This document shows, piece by piece, positions 19,332 through 28,430 of a stretch of 64,000 nt of DNA. This stretch comes from Synechococcus sp. A15-62 (GTDB lineage Bacteria > Cyanobacteriota > Cyanobacteriia > PCC-6307 > Cyanobiaceae). Both the position numbers and the translations under genes were made by a program. Each line of letters starts with the position of its first letter. Position 1 is the first letter of the stretch. The stretch lies in assembly GCF_014280075.1 (NCBI RefSeq), contig NZ_CP047950.1, positions 1,054,001 through 1,118,000 on the forward strand. The letters are read 5' to 3'. The notes below the pieces were generated by a model. That model worked only from the letters and a program-made list of their open reading frames with translations, was not told the DNA's origin and did not search any database.

Positions 19332-19700
19332 ATGGACCTTCTGGTGTTGATTGCCAAGGCGGCTGACGTCTGCCTCAAGCCCTGGAGCCATGCTGTTGTT
19401 CTGATCGATCCTGCGGCTCCAGAACAAATCGACGATCTGCACGTGCGGATTGAATGCCGCGATGGCGACGGCCAGCGTTGCTCCGATCAGGACCTTGAGC
19501 TGGAGATCTACCGGAGTGGCGACGAGATCAATCTGATGCTGAGCTGGTGGGACCAACCGGAACGACCGATGCTTTGGCACGGGCGCCATCCGGTCTGGAT
19601 GGATGGCGCTTCAGGTCAGCGTTGCTCTGCTCCGCAGGATGCCGCCCCGCTTGAAGCATTGGGTCGGCGCCTACGGGCTCTGGTGCAACCGGCGTCTTGA
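19332..19700 (+). CDS. Conserved-looking small cytoplasmic protein, function unknown
   Basis: 122 residues, acidic, with many Trp and Asp residues (MLSWWDQPERPMLWHG, HPVWMDG). No membrane segment or recognised domain. Only 4 nt separate it from the CIA30-family gene, so it is probably the last gene of the pgl operon. It converges on ilvD, with 11 nt between stop codons. Confidence 0.6.
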   Translation: MDLLVLIAKAADVCLKPWSHAVVLIDPAAPEQIDDLHVRIECRDGDGQRCSDQDLELEIYRSGDEINLMLSWWDQPERPMLWHGRHPVWMDGASGQRCSAPQDAAPLEALGRRLRALVQPAS

Positions 19701-19711
19701 TTCCACCGAAT

Positions 19712-21385
19712 TCAGTCGGCGTGGTCGGTGGTTGCACCCCGGCTTGAGCTGGAGACGAGCCGCGCGTACTTGCCGAGAATTCCGTTGCGGTAACGCGGTT
19801 CCGGCTTGCTCCATCCCGCACGACGGCGATCCAGTTCCACTTGATCCACGTTGAGTTGGAGCAGCAGCTGATCAGCATCAACCGTGATGCTGTCGCCTTC
19901 TTGCACCAGGCCGATCGTTCCACCGATAGCACCTTCAGGAGCCACGTGACCCACCACCAGGCCATAGGTGCCGCCGCTGAAGCGGCCATCGGTGATCAGG
20001 GCGACCTTGTCCCCCAGGCCCTGACCAACAATCGCTGAGGTTGGAGCCAGCATTTCCCGCATTCCCGGGCCACCGACGGGACCCTCGTTGCGGACCACCA
20101 CCACATCCCCGGCCTGGATCTTTTTGTCGAGGATGGCGGCAAGGCAGTCTTCCTCGCTTTCAAACACCCGCGCAGGGCCAGTGAGCACAGGGGTTTTCAC
20201 ACCGCTGATCTTGGCCACGCTTCCTTCGCTGGCGAGGTTGCCCTTAAGGATGGCGAGGTGCCCTTTGGCGTACAGCGGATTGCTGAGGGTGCGGATCACG
20301 TCCTGCCCGGCGGGCGGCTCCGCCGGCACATCGGTCAGCAACTCCTTTAGGCTTTTGCCCTCCACCGTTCGGCAGTCGCCGTGCAGCAAGCCGGCATCCA
20401 GCAGCAGCTTCATCACCTGGGGAATGCCGCCGGCATTGTGCAGATCAACGGTCACGTAGCGGCCGCTGGGCTTGAGATCACAGATCACCGGCACCCGCTG
20501 ACGAATCCGTTCGAAGTCATCGATGCTCAGGTCGACGCCGGCGGTACGGGCAATGGCCAGCAGGTGCAGCACCGCATTGGTGGAGCCACCCACCGCCATG
20601 ATCACGCTGATGGCGTTCTCAAAGGCTTCCTTGGTGAGGAGGTCCAGAGGCCGGATATTGGCTTTCACGGCCTCCACCAGCACCTCAGCGGAGCGAGCGG
20701 CACTGTCGGCCTTTTCCTCGTCCTCGGCAGCCATCGTGGAGCTGTAGGGGAGGCTGAGCCCCATCGTCTCGATGGCGGCACTCATGGTGTTGGCGGTGAA
20801 CATGCCGCCGCAACTGCCAGCCCCAGGGCAGGCATTTTTCTCAACTGCGGTGAGCTGCGCTTCGTCGATCTTGCCGCTGGTGAGTTGCCCCACCGCCTCA
20901 AAAGCGCTCACCACCGTGAGATCACAGCCCCCGAGCTTGCCCGGTTTGATCGTGCCGCCGTAGACGAACACCGAAGGAATGTTCATCCGAGCCATGGCCA
21001 GCATGGCGCCGGGCATGTTCTTGTCGCATCCACCAACGGCCAGCACCCCATCCATGCTCTGACCGTTGCAGGCCGTTTCGATGGCGTCAGCAATCACTTC
21101 ACGGCTCACCAGGGAGTACTTCATCCCTTCGGTGCCCATGGAGATTCCATCACTCACGGTGATGGTTCCAAACATCTGGGGCATGCCTCCGGCCTGGCGG
21201 GCTGCTTCCTCAGCCCGTTTGGCCAGGTCGTTCAGCCCGATATTGCAGGGGGTGATGGTGCTGTAGCCGTTGGCGATGCCCAGGATGGGCTTGCCGAAAT
21301 CGCTGTCTCCAAAGCCCACGGCCCGCAACATGGCGCGGTTGGGAGACCGCTGGATCCCCTTGGTGACGGCGTCGGAGCGAAGCAT
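19712..21385 (-). CDS. ilvD: Dihydroxy-acid dehydratase
   Basis: 557 residues, usual length. The cluster and active-site cysteines are conserved: PCN (Cys47), GGCDKNMPG (Cys120) and CPGAGSCGG (Cys186/Cys192). It converts dihydroxy-isovalerate and -methylvalerate to the keto acids in valine, leucine and isoleucine synthesis, using an iron-sulfur cluster. ATG 21385 gives the usual [11 protein letters not shown] start; ATG 21412 would add nine atypical residues. Confidence 0.95.
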   Translation of the reverse strand: MLRSDAVTKGIQRSPNRAMLRAVGFGDSDFGKPILGIANGYSTITPCNIGLNDLAKRAEEAARQAGGMPQMFGTITVSDGISMGTEGMKYSLVSREVIADAIETACNGQSMDGVLAVGGCDKNMPGAMLAMARMNIPSVFVYGGTIKPGKLGGCDLTVVSAFEAVGQLTSGKIDEAQLTAVEKNACPGAGSCGGMFTANTMSAAIETMGLSLPYSSTMAAEDEEKADSAARSAEVLVEAVKANIRPLDLLTKEAFENAISVIMAVGGSTNAVLHLLAIARTAGVDLSIDDFERIRQRVPVICDLKPSGRYVTVDLHNAGGIPQVMKLLLDAGLLHGDCRTVEGKSLKELLTDVPAEPPAGQDVIRTLSNPLYAKGHLAILKGNLASEGSVAKISGVKTPVLTGPARVFESEEDCLAAILDKKIQAGDVVVVRNEGPVGGPGMREMLAPTSAIVGQGLGDKVALITDGRFSGGTYGLVVGHVAPEGAIGGTIGLVQEGDSITVDADQLLLQLNVDQVELDRRRAGWSKPEPRYRNGILGKYARLVSSSSRGATTDHAD

Positions 21386-21429
21386 GGAACGGAGCGGACC
21401 AGTGGCAATCAAGCCAACCTACCGAGCGC

Positions 21430-21708
21430 TCAACCTTCGTTTCCGAGTCCCTCGAGCTGGGCTCGAACGCGGGCAATCTCCGCATTGAGTTTTTCCACCC
21501 GCTCCTCAAGGTGCCCGTTGGCTGAACTGTCCATCACTTCGGAACCGTCCTGCATCCGCGGTGCGTGCAGCATCGACTTCTGCGCGCCGTAACGCCTGCG
21601 CCTATCGGCTTCATTGAGAAGCCACCAGGCCAGGCCTGCAGCACCGAGCACTGCTCCGGTGACCAGAGTTGCCAGGGTTCCTGAGCCCGTGTCGTGCTGC
21701 TGGGCCAT
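21430..21708 (-). CDS. Small membrane protein with C-terminal coiled coil, hypothetical
   Basis: 92 residues from ATG 21708. One membrane helix (about residues 10-32: TLATLVTGAVLGAAGLAWWLL), a basic stretch RRRRYG, then a heptad-like helix EERVEKLNAEIARVRAQLEG suggests a membrane-anchored coiled coil. It is 44 nt upstream of ilvD on the same strand and 36 nt downstream of the UPRT-like gene. No function is known to me. Confidence 0.62.
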   Translation of the reverse strand: MAQQHDTGSGTLATLVTGAVLGAAGLAWWLLNEADRRRRYGAQKSMLHAPRMQDGSEVMDSSANGHLEERVEKLNAEIARVRAQLEGLGNEG

Positions 21709-21744
21709 GGGTGCAATCAACCTGCCTGAAGGTTAGTCACGCCC

Positions 21745-22350
21745 TCAGGATCGGAGGTTCAGCCGTCGCACAGGATCACCGATTCCCGGGCGAATCTCGC
21801 CCTGCTCTCCCAGGTCTTCGTCGATGCAGGCGGTATGCAGCGTTAGATCCGGAATCGCTTCACCCAACAGCTTCAGTCCAGGACTGGCGCACAGGGCAGT
21901 GATCAGCCGCAGCCGCCGTCCATCCACACCCTTGCTCTGGAGCTCCCGCAGGAGCTTGAGGGTGGCCTCGCCATCGCTGATCTGATCAACAAACAGAATC
22001 ACCCCGGCGTTGGCTTCAATCTCCTCTGGGCACGGCCCCAGGCAGAGGGATGCATCGGGAAGGACGGATCGTCCTCCCTGCCAAAGCTCTAGGCCCGCAG
22101 GCAGCACTGGCATGGCGATCAGCGGTACTGATGCCTCAACGAGGGTGCCTTCGCTGTCTCCATGGATTCCGGGCACCATCTCCCGGCGATGGGGCAGCCA
22201 GTCCCGTAGGGCTTCGTAGGTGAGCCACCGGCCCAGCTCCTGCAGAGCGGTGGCGTAGAGGGCAGCAGGGGTTTCCCGGTGCCGCAGCATCGTCAGCCAA
22301 TGACCGATCAGGGGATGGGGTGGAACCACCACCCGCAAGCTCATGGCCAT
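21745..22350 (-). CDS. Uracil phosphoribosyltransferase-like protein, degenerate PRPP loop
   Basis: 201 residues, aligning along its length with Upp: HPLIGHWLTMLR near the N-terminus, LGRWLTYEALRDWLP, and a C-terminus LHTACIDEDLGEQGEI-RPGIGDPVRRL that parallels the Upp uracil-binding tail. However, the PRPP loop normally reading DPMLATGGS is here DQISDGEAT, and the upstream RAGLGM segment is PAGLEL. The family is therefore clear but activity as a salvage enzyme is doubtful; it may have become a regulator or bind another ligand. It is divergent from the pentapeptide-repeat gene. Confidence 0.75.
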   Translation of the reverse strand: MAMSLRVVVPPHPLIGHWLTMLRHRETPAALYATALQELGRWLTYEALRDWLPHRREMVPGIHGDSEGTLVEASVPLIAMPVLPAGLELWQGGRSVLPDASLCLGPCPEEIEANAGVILFVDQISDGEATLKLLRELQSKGVDGRRLRLITALCASPGLKLLGEAIPDLTLHTACIDEDLGEQGEIRPGIGDPVRRLNLRS

Positions 22351-22405
22351 ATCGACTCGCTCCGCTGACAGTTGCCATAACGTGATTGCTCAAATTACCG
22401 GTCTC

Positions 22406-22915
22406 ATGGGCGCCCTTCGACGTATGGCCTCGCTGCTGGCGGTGATCACGCTGGCGTTCAGCACCGTTGTCTGGGCTGAACCAGTGCAGGCCATCACCGC
22501 TCCCGAGTTGCGTGGTCAATTCGCGGTACAGGAGATCAGCGCCGACATGCACGGCCTCGATCTCAAGGAAAAAGAGTTCCTCAAGGCCGATTTACGGGAG
22601 GTGAATCTCAGCGGTACGGACCTGCGCGGTGCTGTGATCAACACCTCGCAACTGCAGGGGGCCGATCTTCGCGATGCCGATCTTTCCGATGTTGTGGGCT
22701 TTGCCAGCCATTTCGAAGGCGCCGATCTGCGGGGGGCCAACTTCACCAACGCGATGATGATGCAGAGCCGTTTCACGGACGCTCAGATCGATGGTGCTGA
22801 TTTCACCAACGCTGTGATCGATTTGCCGCAACAGCGCGCCCTTTGCGCTCGGGCGGATGGATCCAATCCGATTAGTGGTGTCTCAACCCGTGAGAGCCTG
22901 GGTTGCCGCCCTTAA
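22406..22915 (+). CDS. Exported pentapeptide-repeat protein
   Basis: 169 residues from ATG 22406. A signal peptide (MASLLAVITLAFSTVVWA) precedes about 12 pentapeptide units of the A(D/N)Lxx type, such as ADLREVNLSGTDLRGA and GADLRGANFTNA. The units would form a right-handed quadrilateral beta-helix, probably in the thylakoid lumen or periplasm, where several cyanobacterial relatives occur. Two Cys near the C-terminus (LCARAD, GCRP) could form a disulfide. The cobW-like gene starts 5 nt later, so they are likely co-transcribed. Confidence 0.8.
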   Translation: MGALRRMASLLAVITLAFSTVVWAEPVQAITAPELRGQFAVQEISADMHGLDLKEKEFLKADLREVNLSGTDLRGAVINTSQLQGADLRDADLSDVVGFASHFEGADLRGANFTNAMMMQSRFTDAQIDGADFTNAVIDLPQQRALCARADGSNPISGVSTRESLGCRP

Positions 22916-22920
22916 TCGTC

Positions 22921-24054
22921 ATGGCTAAGCGTCTGCCGGTGACCGTGATCACCGGGTTTCTTGGGGCCGGCAAGACCACGGTGCTCCGCCATCTGCTGAC
23001 CCGCGGAGGTCAGCGGTTGGCCGTGATGGTCAACGAATTCGGCAGCGTTGGGCTTGATGGTGATCTGATTCGCAGCTGTGGCTTCTGTCCCGAGGAGGAC
23101 GTTGACGCGCGGTTGGTTGAGCTGAACAACGGTTGCCTCTGTTGCACGGTTCAGGACGACTTCCTTCCGACCATGGAGACGCTGCTGGAACGGGCGGATC
23201 AGCTGGATGGGATCGTCGTCGAAACCAGCGGTCTTGCTTTGCCTCGGCCTTTGCTCCAGGCCTTGGATTGGCCGGCCATCCGCAGCCGTGTGCATGTGAA
23301 TGGTGTGGTGACGCTGGTGGATGGCGAAGCCTTGGCTGCAGGCAGCCCAGTGGCTGATGCTGAAGCGCTTGAGCGGCAACGGGCCGAGGATCCCAGCCTC
23401 GATCACCTCACAGCGATCGACGAGTTGTTTGAGGATCAACTCCAGGCCGCAGACCTGGTCTTGATCAGCAGGGCTGATTGCCTGGATGCATCAGCGTTGG
23501 CTGATGTGCAGGGACGGATCCAGGGCAAAGTGCTTCCGGGTACCGCTCTGCTTCCTGTGTCTCAGGGACAGGTGGAGACATCCGTTGTGCTGGGACTGGA
23601 GCACAAGCCAACTCCCAAAGCCCATGCCCATCACGACCACGACGACCACGACCACGACCACAATCACGACCACGACGACCACAGCCATCACGACCACAGC
23701 CATGTCGCCATGGTCGGCAGCAATGTTCGCGTTGAAGGTGCATTGGATCGTCAGGCCCTCGAGCAGCTGCTGCCCAGCCTCGTGAGCAATCACCAGGTGG
23801 TTCGACTCAAGGGTCGTGTCTGGTTGCCCAGCAAAGCGCTTCCGCTTCAGATCCAGATGGTGGGTCCGCGCTTGAACAGCTGGTTTGAAGCAGCTCCCAG
23901 CCATGCCTGGCGTCCCGATCAGGGCTGTGGTGCTGATCTGGTGGTGCTGGCCTTGAACGAAGCCGCTGCTCCGGCACTGGAATCCGGCCTTCAGAGGCTG
24001 GTGCAGGCCACACCGGCCAAGGCCAGCCCCGCGGCAGCCACGCCGGAGAGCTGA
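22921..24054 (+). CDS. CobW/COG0523-family GTPase with His-rich metal-binding loop
   Basis: 377 residues. Walker A GFLGAGKTT (12-20), the metal-binding GCLCC motif (71-75) and a CobW C-terminal domain are intact. Residues 233-262 are almost entirely His/Asp, a probable zinc or cobalt buffer. COG0523 proteins are metal chaperones, often for zinc; the gene context gives no specific client. The DNA under the His-rich part is a near-perfect CAC/GAC repeat and may vary in length between strains. The 3' end overlaps the convergent transporter gene by 64 nt. Confidence 0.9.
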   Translation: MAKRLPVTVITGFLGAGKTTVLRHLLTRGGQRLAVMVNEFGSVGLDGDLIRSCGFCPEEDVDARLVELNNGCLCCTVQDDFLPTMETLLERADQLDGIVVETSGLALPRPLLQALDWPAIRSRVHVNGVVTLVDGEALAAGSPVADAEALERQRAEDPSLDHLTAIDELFEDQLQAADLVLISRADCLDASALADVQGRIQGKVLPGTALLPVSQGQVETSVVLGLEHKPTPKAHAHHDHDDHDHDHNHDHDDHSHHDHSHVAMVGSNVRVEGALDRQALEQLLPSLVSNHQVVRLKGRVWLPSKALPLQIQMVGPRLNSWFEAAPSHAWRPDQGCGADLVVLALNEAAAPALESGLQRLVQATPAKASPAAATPES

Positions 24055-24857
24055 ATCGGGTCTCCCTCCATTCGTCCCACAAAAAGAGCCATCACTGGCG
24101 CCGTGGCCATCAGCGTCACCCCTTCTCCAACGGGCATCGTTTGCAGCACCACCTGTTGCAACAGGATTCCGCCGTTGGTTCCGACCACAGTGGCGAGCAC
24201 AAGTTTCCATTGCTCCCGTCGCTTCAGCTTGGTTTGTCTCCAGATCCCGCTGAGGAAGGGGAGCAGACCAAGCCAACCGCCCAGCAGCCGGATGGATGCC
24301 GTCTGCAATGGGGTGAGGTCGCTGCTGATCAGCACATGACGGGCCAGAAAGGCTCCGCTCAACCCGCAGATCACGGCTGCGAGAGCCAACAGCAACCCTG
24401 GGCTGTGCTCAGCAGCGATGGCAGCCCGGCTCCGTTGGCTTGTCTCTTTCGCCTGCATGGCAATGAGAACCACCGCGCTTGAAACCAAAAGCGCACCGAC
24501 AGCGTTCCTCACTCCCACGCTGTCACCCATCACCAGCACCCCAGCGATGCTGGCCAGCACCGGTCCGCTGGCTTCCACGGTGAGGGTCCGTCGGGTGCCG
24601 AGCCGCCGCAACGCCCCGAGATAGAAACTGTCGCCGGCCGCAATGCCGATCAAGCCGCTGATCAACAGCAGCAGAACGGCATGGGCTTCGGTGTGGTGCG
24701 GAAGTGTGAGCAGAACCGGCAGAAACAGCAGGCTGGCCAAGCCGTTTTTCATGGCGTTAAGCCGGATCGCCGACATCCGCCCCGATAGCGACCTCCAAAG
24801 TGCACTGGCTCCCGTCCAGGCCATGGCCGCTCCCAGGGCCGCCAGTACACCCGTCAT
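23991..24857 (-). CDS. EamA/DMT-superfamily transporter
   Basis: 288 residues with about ten membrane helices, arranged as two EamA repeats (about residues 2-130 and 145-285). Many members export amino acids or metabolites; the substrate cannot be inferred. ATG 24857 gives a clean first helix (GVLAALGAAMAWTGASALW); the longer frame to 25055 lacks hydrophobic character. The last 64 nt are antisense to the end of the CobW gene. Confidence 0.85.
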   Translation of the reverse strand: MTGVLAALGAAMAWTGASALWRSLSGRMSAIRLNAMKNGLASLLFLPVLLTLPHHTEAHAVLLLLISGLIGIAAGDSFYLGALRRLGTRRTLTVEASGPVLASIAGVLVMGDSVGVRNAVGALLVSSAVVLIAMQAKETSQRSRAAIAAEHSPGLLLALAAVICGLSGAFLARHVLISSDLTPLQTASIRLLGGWLGLLPFLSGIWRQTKLKRREQWKLVLATVVGTNGGILLQQVVLQTMPVGEGVTLMATAPVMALFVGRMEGDPIQLSGVAAAGLALAGVACTSL

Positions 24858-24943
24858 GTTGTGGTGGTGATCGTCGTGCAGTCTGCTGCGCTGTTTAGAA
24901 CTCTGTGCACAATTCAGGAATGTGAGGCCTGGAGACGTGCACA

Positions 24944-26020
24944 GTGCTGGGGCAATTGCTGGAGAGCCTGTCGGGACATTTGGCGGTTCATCTTGAAAGT
25001 CGTGTTCCGTGCACGGAGCTGTACGAAGCGCGGATCGCCTCATCCAAGCCGTCACTTGGTTTTTTCATCCTTCTGATCAGTTCTGCGGTGATCGCCACCC
25101 TGGGGCTGATTTCCAACAGCACGGCAGTTGTGATCGGGGCCATGATCGTCGCCCCGCTGATGGATCCCATCCTCAGCCTGGCCTTTGGTTTGGCGGTCAG
25201 TGACGGAAGATTGATCCGCCGTTCCGCCGTCACCGTTGGTTTTGGCGTATTGGCGGTCGTCGGAACCGCATCGTTGATCAGTTGGGGGCTTGGCGTCAGC
25301 TATGTGCAGTCGGAGATCACTGGCCGCACGTCTCCGAACCTGATCGATCTCGGTATCGCCATTGCGGCCGCTGTTGCCGGGTCGTTTTCGATGACCCGCA
25401 AACAATTGTCGAATTCGATTGCCGGGGTGGCGATTGCTGTTGCCCTGGTGCCACCGCTGTGTGTCAGCGGCATCGGCCTCACCCTCGGCTCGGAAATGGT
25501 GGCTGTGTTTGGTCGTGGAACGGTGGCAGGTCTCACCAATCAGATCGCGGAAGGTTCGTTTCTGCTTTTTCTGGCAAACCTGATCGGCATCACCGTCACC
25601 AGCCTTATGGTGTTTTTGGTGCAGCGTTACGGCTCATTGCGCACTTGTTGGCGCAACCTTCTGGTTTGGCTGGGATTGCTCAGCATGCCGCTGTCATCGG
25701 CATTGCATGATTTCAGTGTGCGGCAGCAGATGGATGCCGTGTTTGCTCATGTCAAATCTGGGCGACTCAAACGTGTTGCCATCGCCCAAGGAAACCCGAG
25801 ATTGTGGTCAAGGGTTCGTCTGACGTACAGCAACGTCAGCGTTGTTGATAACAAAGCAACGCTTGATCTCGTCCTAAATGCGCCCGAAGACTTCTTGAAT
25901 CAGTCCGTGATGAATTCTCTTAATCAACAGATGTTGAATCGTGCTAAAGAATTTGGCGTCGATGATCTTGATATGAACATCAGTGTGATCCCCAATCGTG
26001 TGTATAAGTTTGACAATTAG
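24944..26020 (+). CDS. DUF389 (TIGR00341-type) integral membrane protein
   Basis: 358 residues from GTG 24944. The DUF389 pattern is clear: ARIASSKPSLGFFILL, STAVVIGAMIVAPLMDPI, GSFSMTRKQLSNSIAGVAIA and VALVPPLCVSGIGL. About six membrane segments occupy residues 35-245, followed by a soluble C-terminal domain. The family is of unknown function. Base composition becomes slightly more A/T-rich at the 3' end (from about 25830). Confidence 0.82.
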   Translation: MLGQLLESLSGHLAVHLESRVPCTELYEARIASSKPSLGFFILLISSAVIATLGLISNSTAVVIGAMIVAPLMDPILSLAFGLAVSDGRLIRRSAVTVGFGVLAVVGTASLISWGLGVSYVQSEITGRTSPNLIDLGIAIAAAVAGSFSMTRKQLSNSIAGVAIAVALVPPLCVSGIGLTLGSEMVAVFGRGTVAGLTNQIAEGSFLLFLANLIGITVTSLMVFLVQRYGSLRTCWRNLLVWLGLLSMPLSSALHDFSVRQQMDAVFAHVKSGRLKRVAIAQGNPRLWSRVRLTYSNVSVVDNKATLDLVLNAPEDFLNQSVMNSLNQQMLNRAKEFGVDDLDMNISVIPNRVYKFDN

Positions 26021-26030
26021 TAATTCAGCC

Positions 26031-27002
26031 TTACTGCCCATGCTGCGGTTGGTTTGATGGGCCCAGTGATGCGTTGATTAGATCGTTCGACAACATCCAG
26101 AGCATCGTCGATTTGTCGCTGTCAATTGCTTCCTCGGAGGGTTCCGTTGGTTTGAATTGATGCCGGCCAGGGCCCAGCAGCGCATTGGTCCAGTAACTGA
26201 ATCCCGGCTGGTGTAGCTGTTCATCGATGAGCTGCACCAGCAGTGCCCCAGCCTGCTCAACGCTTTCCGTCAATCGCAAAAGATCCCGGGCGATCAATCC
26301 AAACAAGGCCTGTCCCAGGGGATTGGCCTGGCGACTGTTTCTGAAAAATCCCCCTGTCGTCCGTGGAATTACAAGCCCTGGACTCCAGGCCAAGACAGGC
26401 AGCTCAGGACGTTGTCGGTGGATCTGCAGGGCCATCAGCAGATTGCAGAGTTTACTGTCTTTGTAGGCCTTGTCTGCATTGAACGGACTTTCTCCGTCCA
26501 CCATGGGGGCCCCGGGACCCTGGCGCAGTCCCTTCAGCATGCCCAGGCCGGCAGGCTTCCCAACCCGTCCTCCGCCCGTGGTTGGGTTGTGCACCTCAGA
26601 GGCGGTGATCAAGAGGGCACGGGTGTGCTCTTTCAGTCCTTCAGCCAACAGTTGATGGGCCAGGTGGTTCACCGCAAAGGTGAGTTCAATGCCCTGTGCG
26701 CTCCAGCGGGGGGAGTCATGGCCGGCGTATTGCAACCCAGCATTCAGCACCAGTGCATCGAATGGCGTCCCGTCACAGCGAAGTTCTTCAATCGCCCTGG
26801 CGACGGACGCAAGGTCTGCCAGATCGGCAATACAAGTCTCCACGGAATCCGACAGAGCCGTGCGGGTCAGCTCTGCCCGTTCTGCATTGCGGCAAACAAC
26901 GATGAGTGCATCACCACGGGCCAGCAGGATCTTTGCCGCTTCAAGGCCAATACCGCTGCTGGCACCGGTGATCAGAACGCGGCGCTGTTCAGCCGTCGTC
27001 AT
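26031..27002 (-). CDS. Short-chain dehydrogenase, protochlorophyllide reductase/retinol dehydrogenase-like
   Basis: 323 residues. NAD(P)-binding TGASSGIG near the N-terminus, LNAGLQ in place of the NNAG motif, an upstream Ser (LITASEVHN) and the catalytic AYKDSKL (YxxxK) are present. The length and C-terminal extension resemble the light-dependent POR/WW-oxidoreductase branch of the SDR family, but the POR substrate motifs cannot be confirmed, so the substrate is unknown. ATG 27002 overlaps the end of the upstream beta-propeller gene by 14 nt, indicating a two-gene operon. Confidence 0.8.
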   Translation of the reverse strand: MTTAEQRRVLITGASSGIGLEAAKILLARGDALIVVCRNAERAELTRTALSDSVETCIADLADLASVARAIEELRCDGTPFDALVLNAGLQYAGHDSPRWSAQGIELTFAVNHLAHQLLAEGLKEHTRALLITASEVHNPTTGGGRVGKPAGLGMLKGLRQGPGAPMVDGESPFNADKAYKDSKLCNLLMALQIHRQRPELPVLAWSPGLVIPRTTGGFFRNSRQANPLGQALFGLIARDLLRLTESVEQAGALLVQLIDEQLHQPGFSYWTNALLGPGRHQFKPTEPSEEAIDSDKSTMLWMLSNDLINASLGPSNQPQHGQ

Positions 27003-27786
27003 GGAGCCTGAACACATAGAGATCCCCGTCACGATCGCTCACTACGTACAACCTGTTTCGATCAGGATCGAAGGCAACACCCTCCGGTTTTCGGATCCGT
27101 TTTGGCTTGTCTCCCGTGCTGATGGTGAGATCGAGGCGCTGGAGCACAGTGTCGCGTGCCCAGTCGTATTGGAACAGGCACCGGCCCTTGTCGCTCACGA
27201 TCCAGAGGGTGTCGCTGCTGCTGTCGTAGCTCAGGCCCGAGAAATCCAGCTTTTCGGCCTTCAGTTCGGGATGGATGAACCCTTGGCTGGGCTGCAGCAC
27301 GCGTGTGGAGAGGATTGTCGTGAGCGAGGAATCCAGTTCAATCAGCAGACCGGGGTGGTGTTCTTTCACCACAACCACATGGTCGTTCCTGGTGTTAACA
27401 GTGATGCCCTCCAATCCGTTGTTGTCTGGCGGGTTCGGAAAGTGGTGCGCAATCGTGTCGTAGTTGGTCATGGCTGACAGGGGGCGTCGAGAGCGTTCCC
27501 TTCGGGTGTTCAGATCCACCACCACCACAGAATTGCTTCCCTCCTGCACCACGAGCAGCTCGCTGTCATCGCCACGGATTGCAATGCCCTCCAAGTCGTC
27601 GAGGCCGATGAAGAACGAGTCGCTCACCGACACTCTGCCTTTGAGATCCAGACGAAAAATCGCCTTGGTGTCATCGCTGACGGTGTAGAGCGCTGAGCCA
27701 TCTCCGTTCAACGTCAGCCCGGATGGTTCATTCAGGCCGAGGCCTGGGTCTCGAATCCGGTGACGGTGCAGCAGCTCGAGGCGCAT
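26989..27786 (-). CDS. SdiA-regulated (YjiK-like) beta-propeller protein
   Basis: 265 residues. Repeated blades carry motifs such as EPSGLTLNGDGSALYTVSDD, DLEGIAIRGDDSELLVVQEG, GLEGITVN, LDFSGLSYDSSSDTLWIVSD and KPEGVAFDPDRNRLYVVSD, the SdiA-regulated/YjiK repeat pattern. ATG 27786 has GAGG at a good distance; starts at 27795, 27852 and 27876 are also open. No signal peptide is seen from the chosen start. It is co-directional with and overlaps the SDR gene, so both may act on the same compound; this is inference. Confidence 0.72.
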   Translation of the reverse strand: MRLELLHRHRIRDPGLGLNEPSGLTLNGDGSALYTVSDDTKAIFRLDLKGRVSVSDSFFIGLDDLEGIAIRGDDSELLVVQEGSNSVVVVDLNTRRERSRRPLSAMTNYDTIAHHFPNPPDNNGLEGITVNTRNDHVVVVKEHHPGLLIELDSSLTTILSTRVLQPSQGFIHPELKAEKLDFSGLSYDSSSDTLWIVSDKGRCLFQYDWARDTVLQRLDLTISTGDKPKRIRKPEGVAFDPDRNRLYVVSDRDGDLYVFRLHDDG

Positions 27787-27887
27787 CGAGGTCATCCTCA
27801 CAGGGACCCATTCCCGGTGATTCTTGATGTTTGGCTCGTTTTTGCCAGCCATCGCAGGTGAGGATGAAGGGATCACGGCCAGGCGCC

Positions 27888-28430
27888 ATGCATCGGATCG
27901 CTGTGTATTGCGGCTCCTCGAGCGGCGACTCGAGCCTGTTCAAACGTGCTGCCACTGAGCTGGGTGCCCTGATTGCCTCCCAGGGCATGGCCCTGGTTTA
28001 CGGCGGAGCTCGCATTGGCCTAATGGGCGCTGTTGCTGATGCAGCTTTGGCCTCTGGAGGGGAGGTGATCGGGGTGATTCCCGAGGCACTAACGCAGGAT
28101 GAAGTGGTGCACACCGGTCTGACCCATCTCGAGGTTGTGGCATCGATGCACGAGCGCAAAGCGCGGATGCTCGATCTGGCCGATGCAGCCGTTGCCATGC
28201 CCGGAGGCCTGGGAACGTTCGACGAGTTGTTTGAAGCATTGACCTGGGCTCAGCTTCGTTTTCATGCCAAGCCGATCGGCATGCTCAACATCGATGGCTA
28301 CTTCGATGCGCTGCTTGGCTTTCTCGATCACAGCGTTGCGACGGGATTTCTTTCGGAGCGGAATCGCCAGCTCCTCCTGGATGCAACAACGCCAGAATTG
28401 CTCATCGATCGACTCCTCAACGCGTGCTGA
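27888..28430 (+). CDS. LOG-family nucleotide 5'-monophosphate phosphoribohydrolase (TIGR00730)
   Basis: 180 residues. It has the family start IAVYCGSSSG, the loop LVYGGARIGLMGAVADAAL and the catalytic signature MPGGLGTFDELFEALTW (PGGxGTxxE). Family members cleave cytokinin ribotides or purine nucleotides to base plus ribose 5-phosphate; in bacteria, purine salvage or nucleotide housekeeping is more likely than hormone synthesis. ATG 27888 is preceded by GGCGCC without a strong ribosome-binding site. The stop overlaps the next start (TGATG). Confidence 0.9.
   Translation: MHRIAVYCGSSSGDSSLFKRAATELGALIASQGMALVYGGARIGLMGAVADAALASGGEVIGVIPEALTQDEVVHTGLTHLEVVASMHERKARMLDLADAAVAMPGGLGTFDELFEALTWAQLRFHAKPIGMLNIDGYFDALLGFLDHSVATGFLSERNRQLLLDATTPELLIDRLLNAC

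Noticed and set aside
23617-23706. Tandem repeat that might be a CRISPR or satellite
   Set aside because: The CAC/GAC pattern is in frame and encodes the His/Asp-rich loop of the CobW GTPase.
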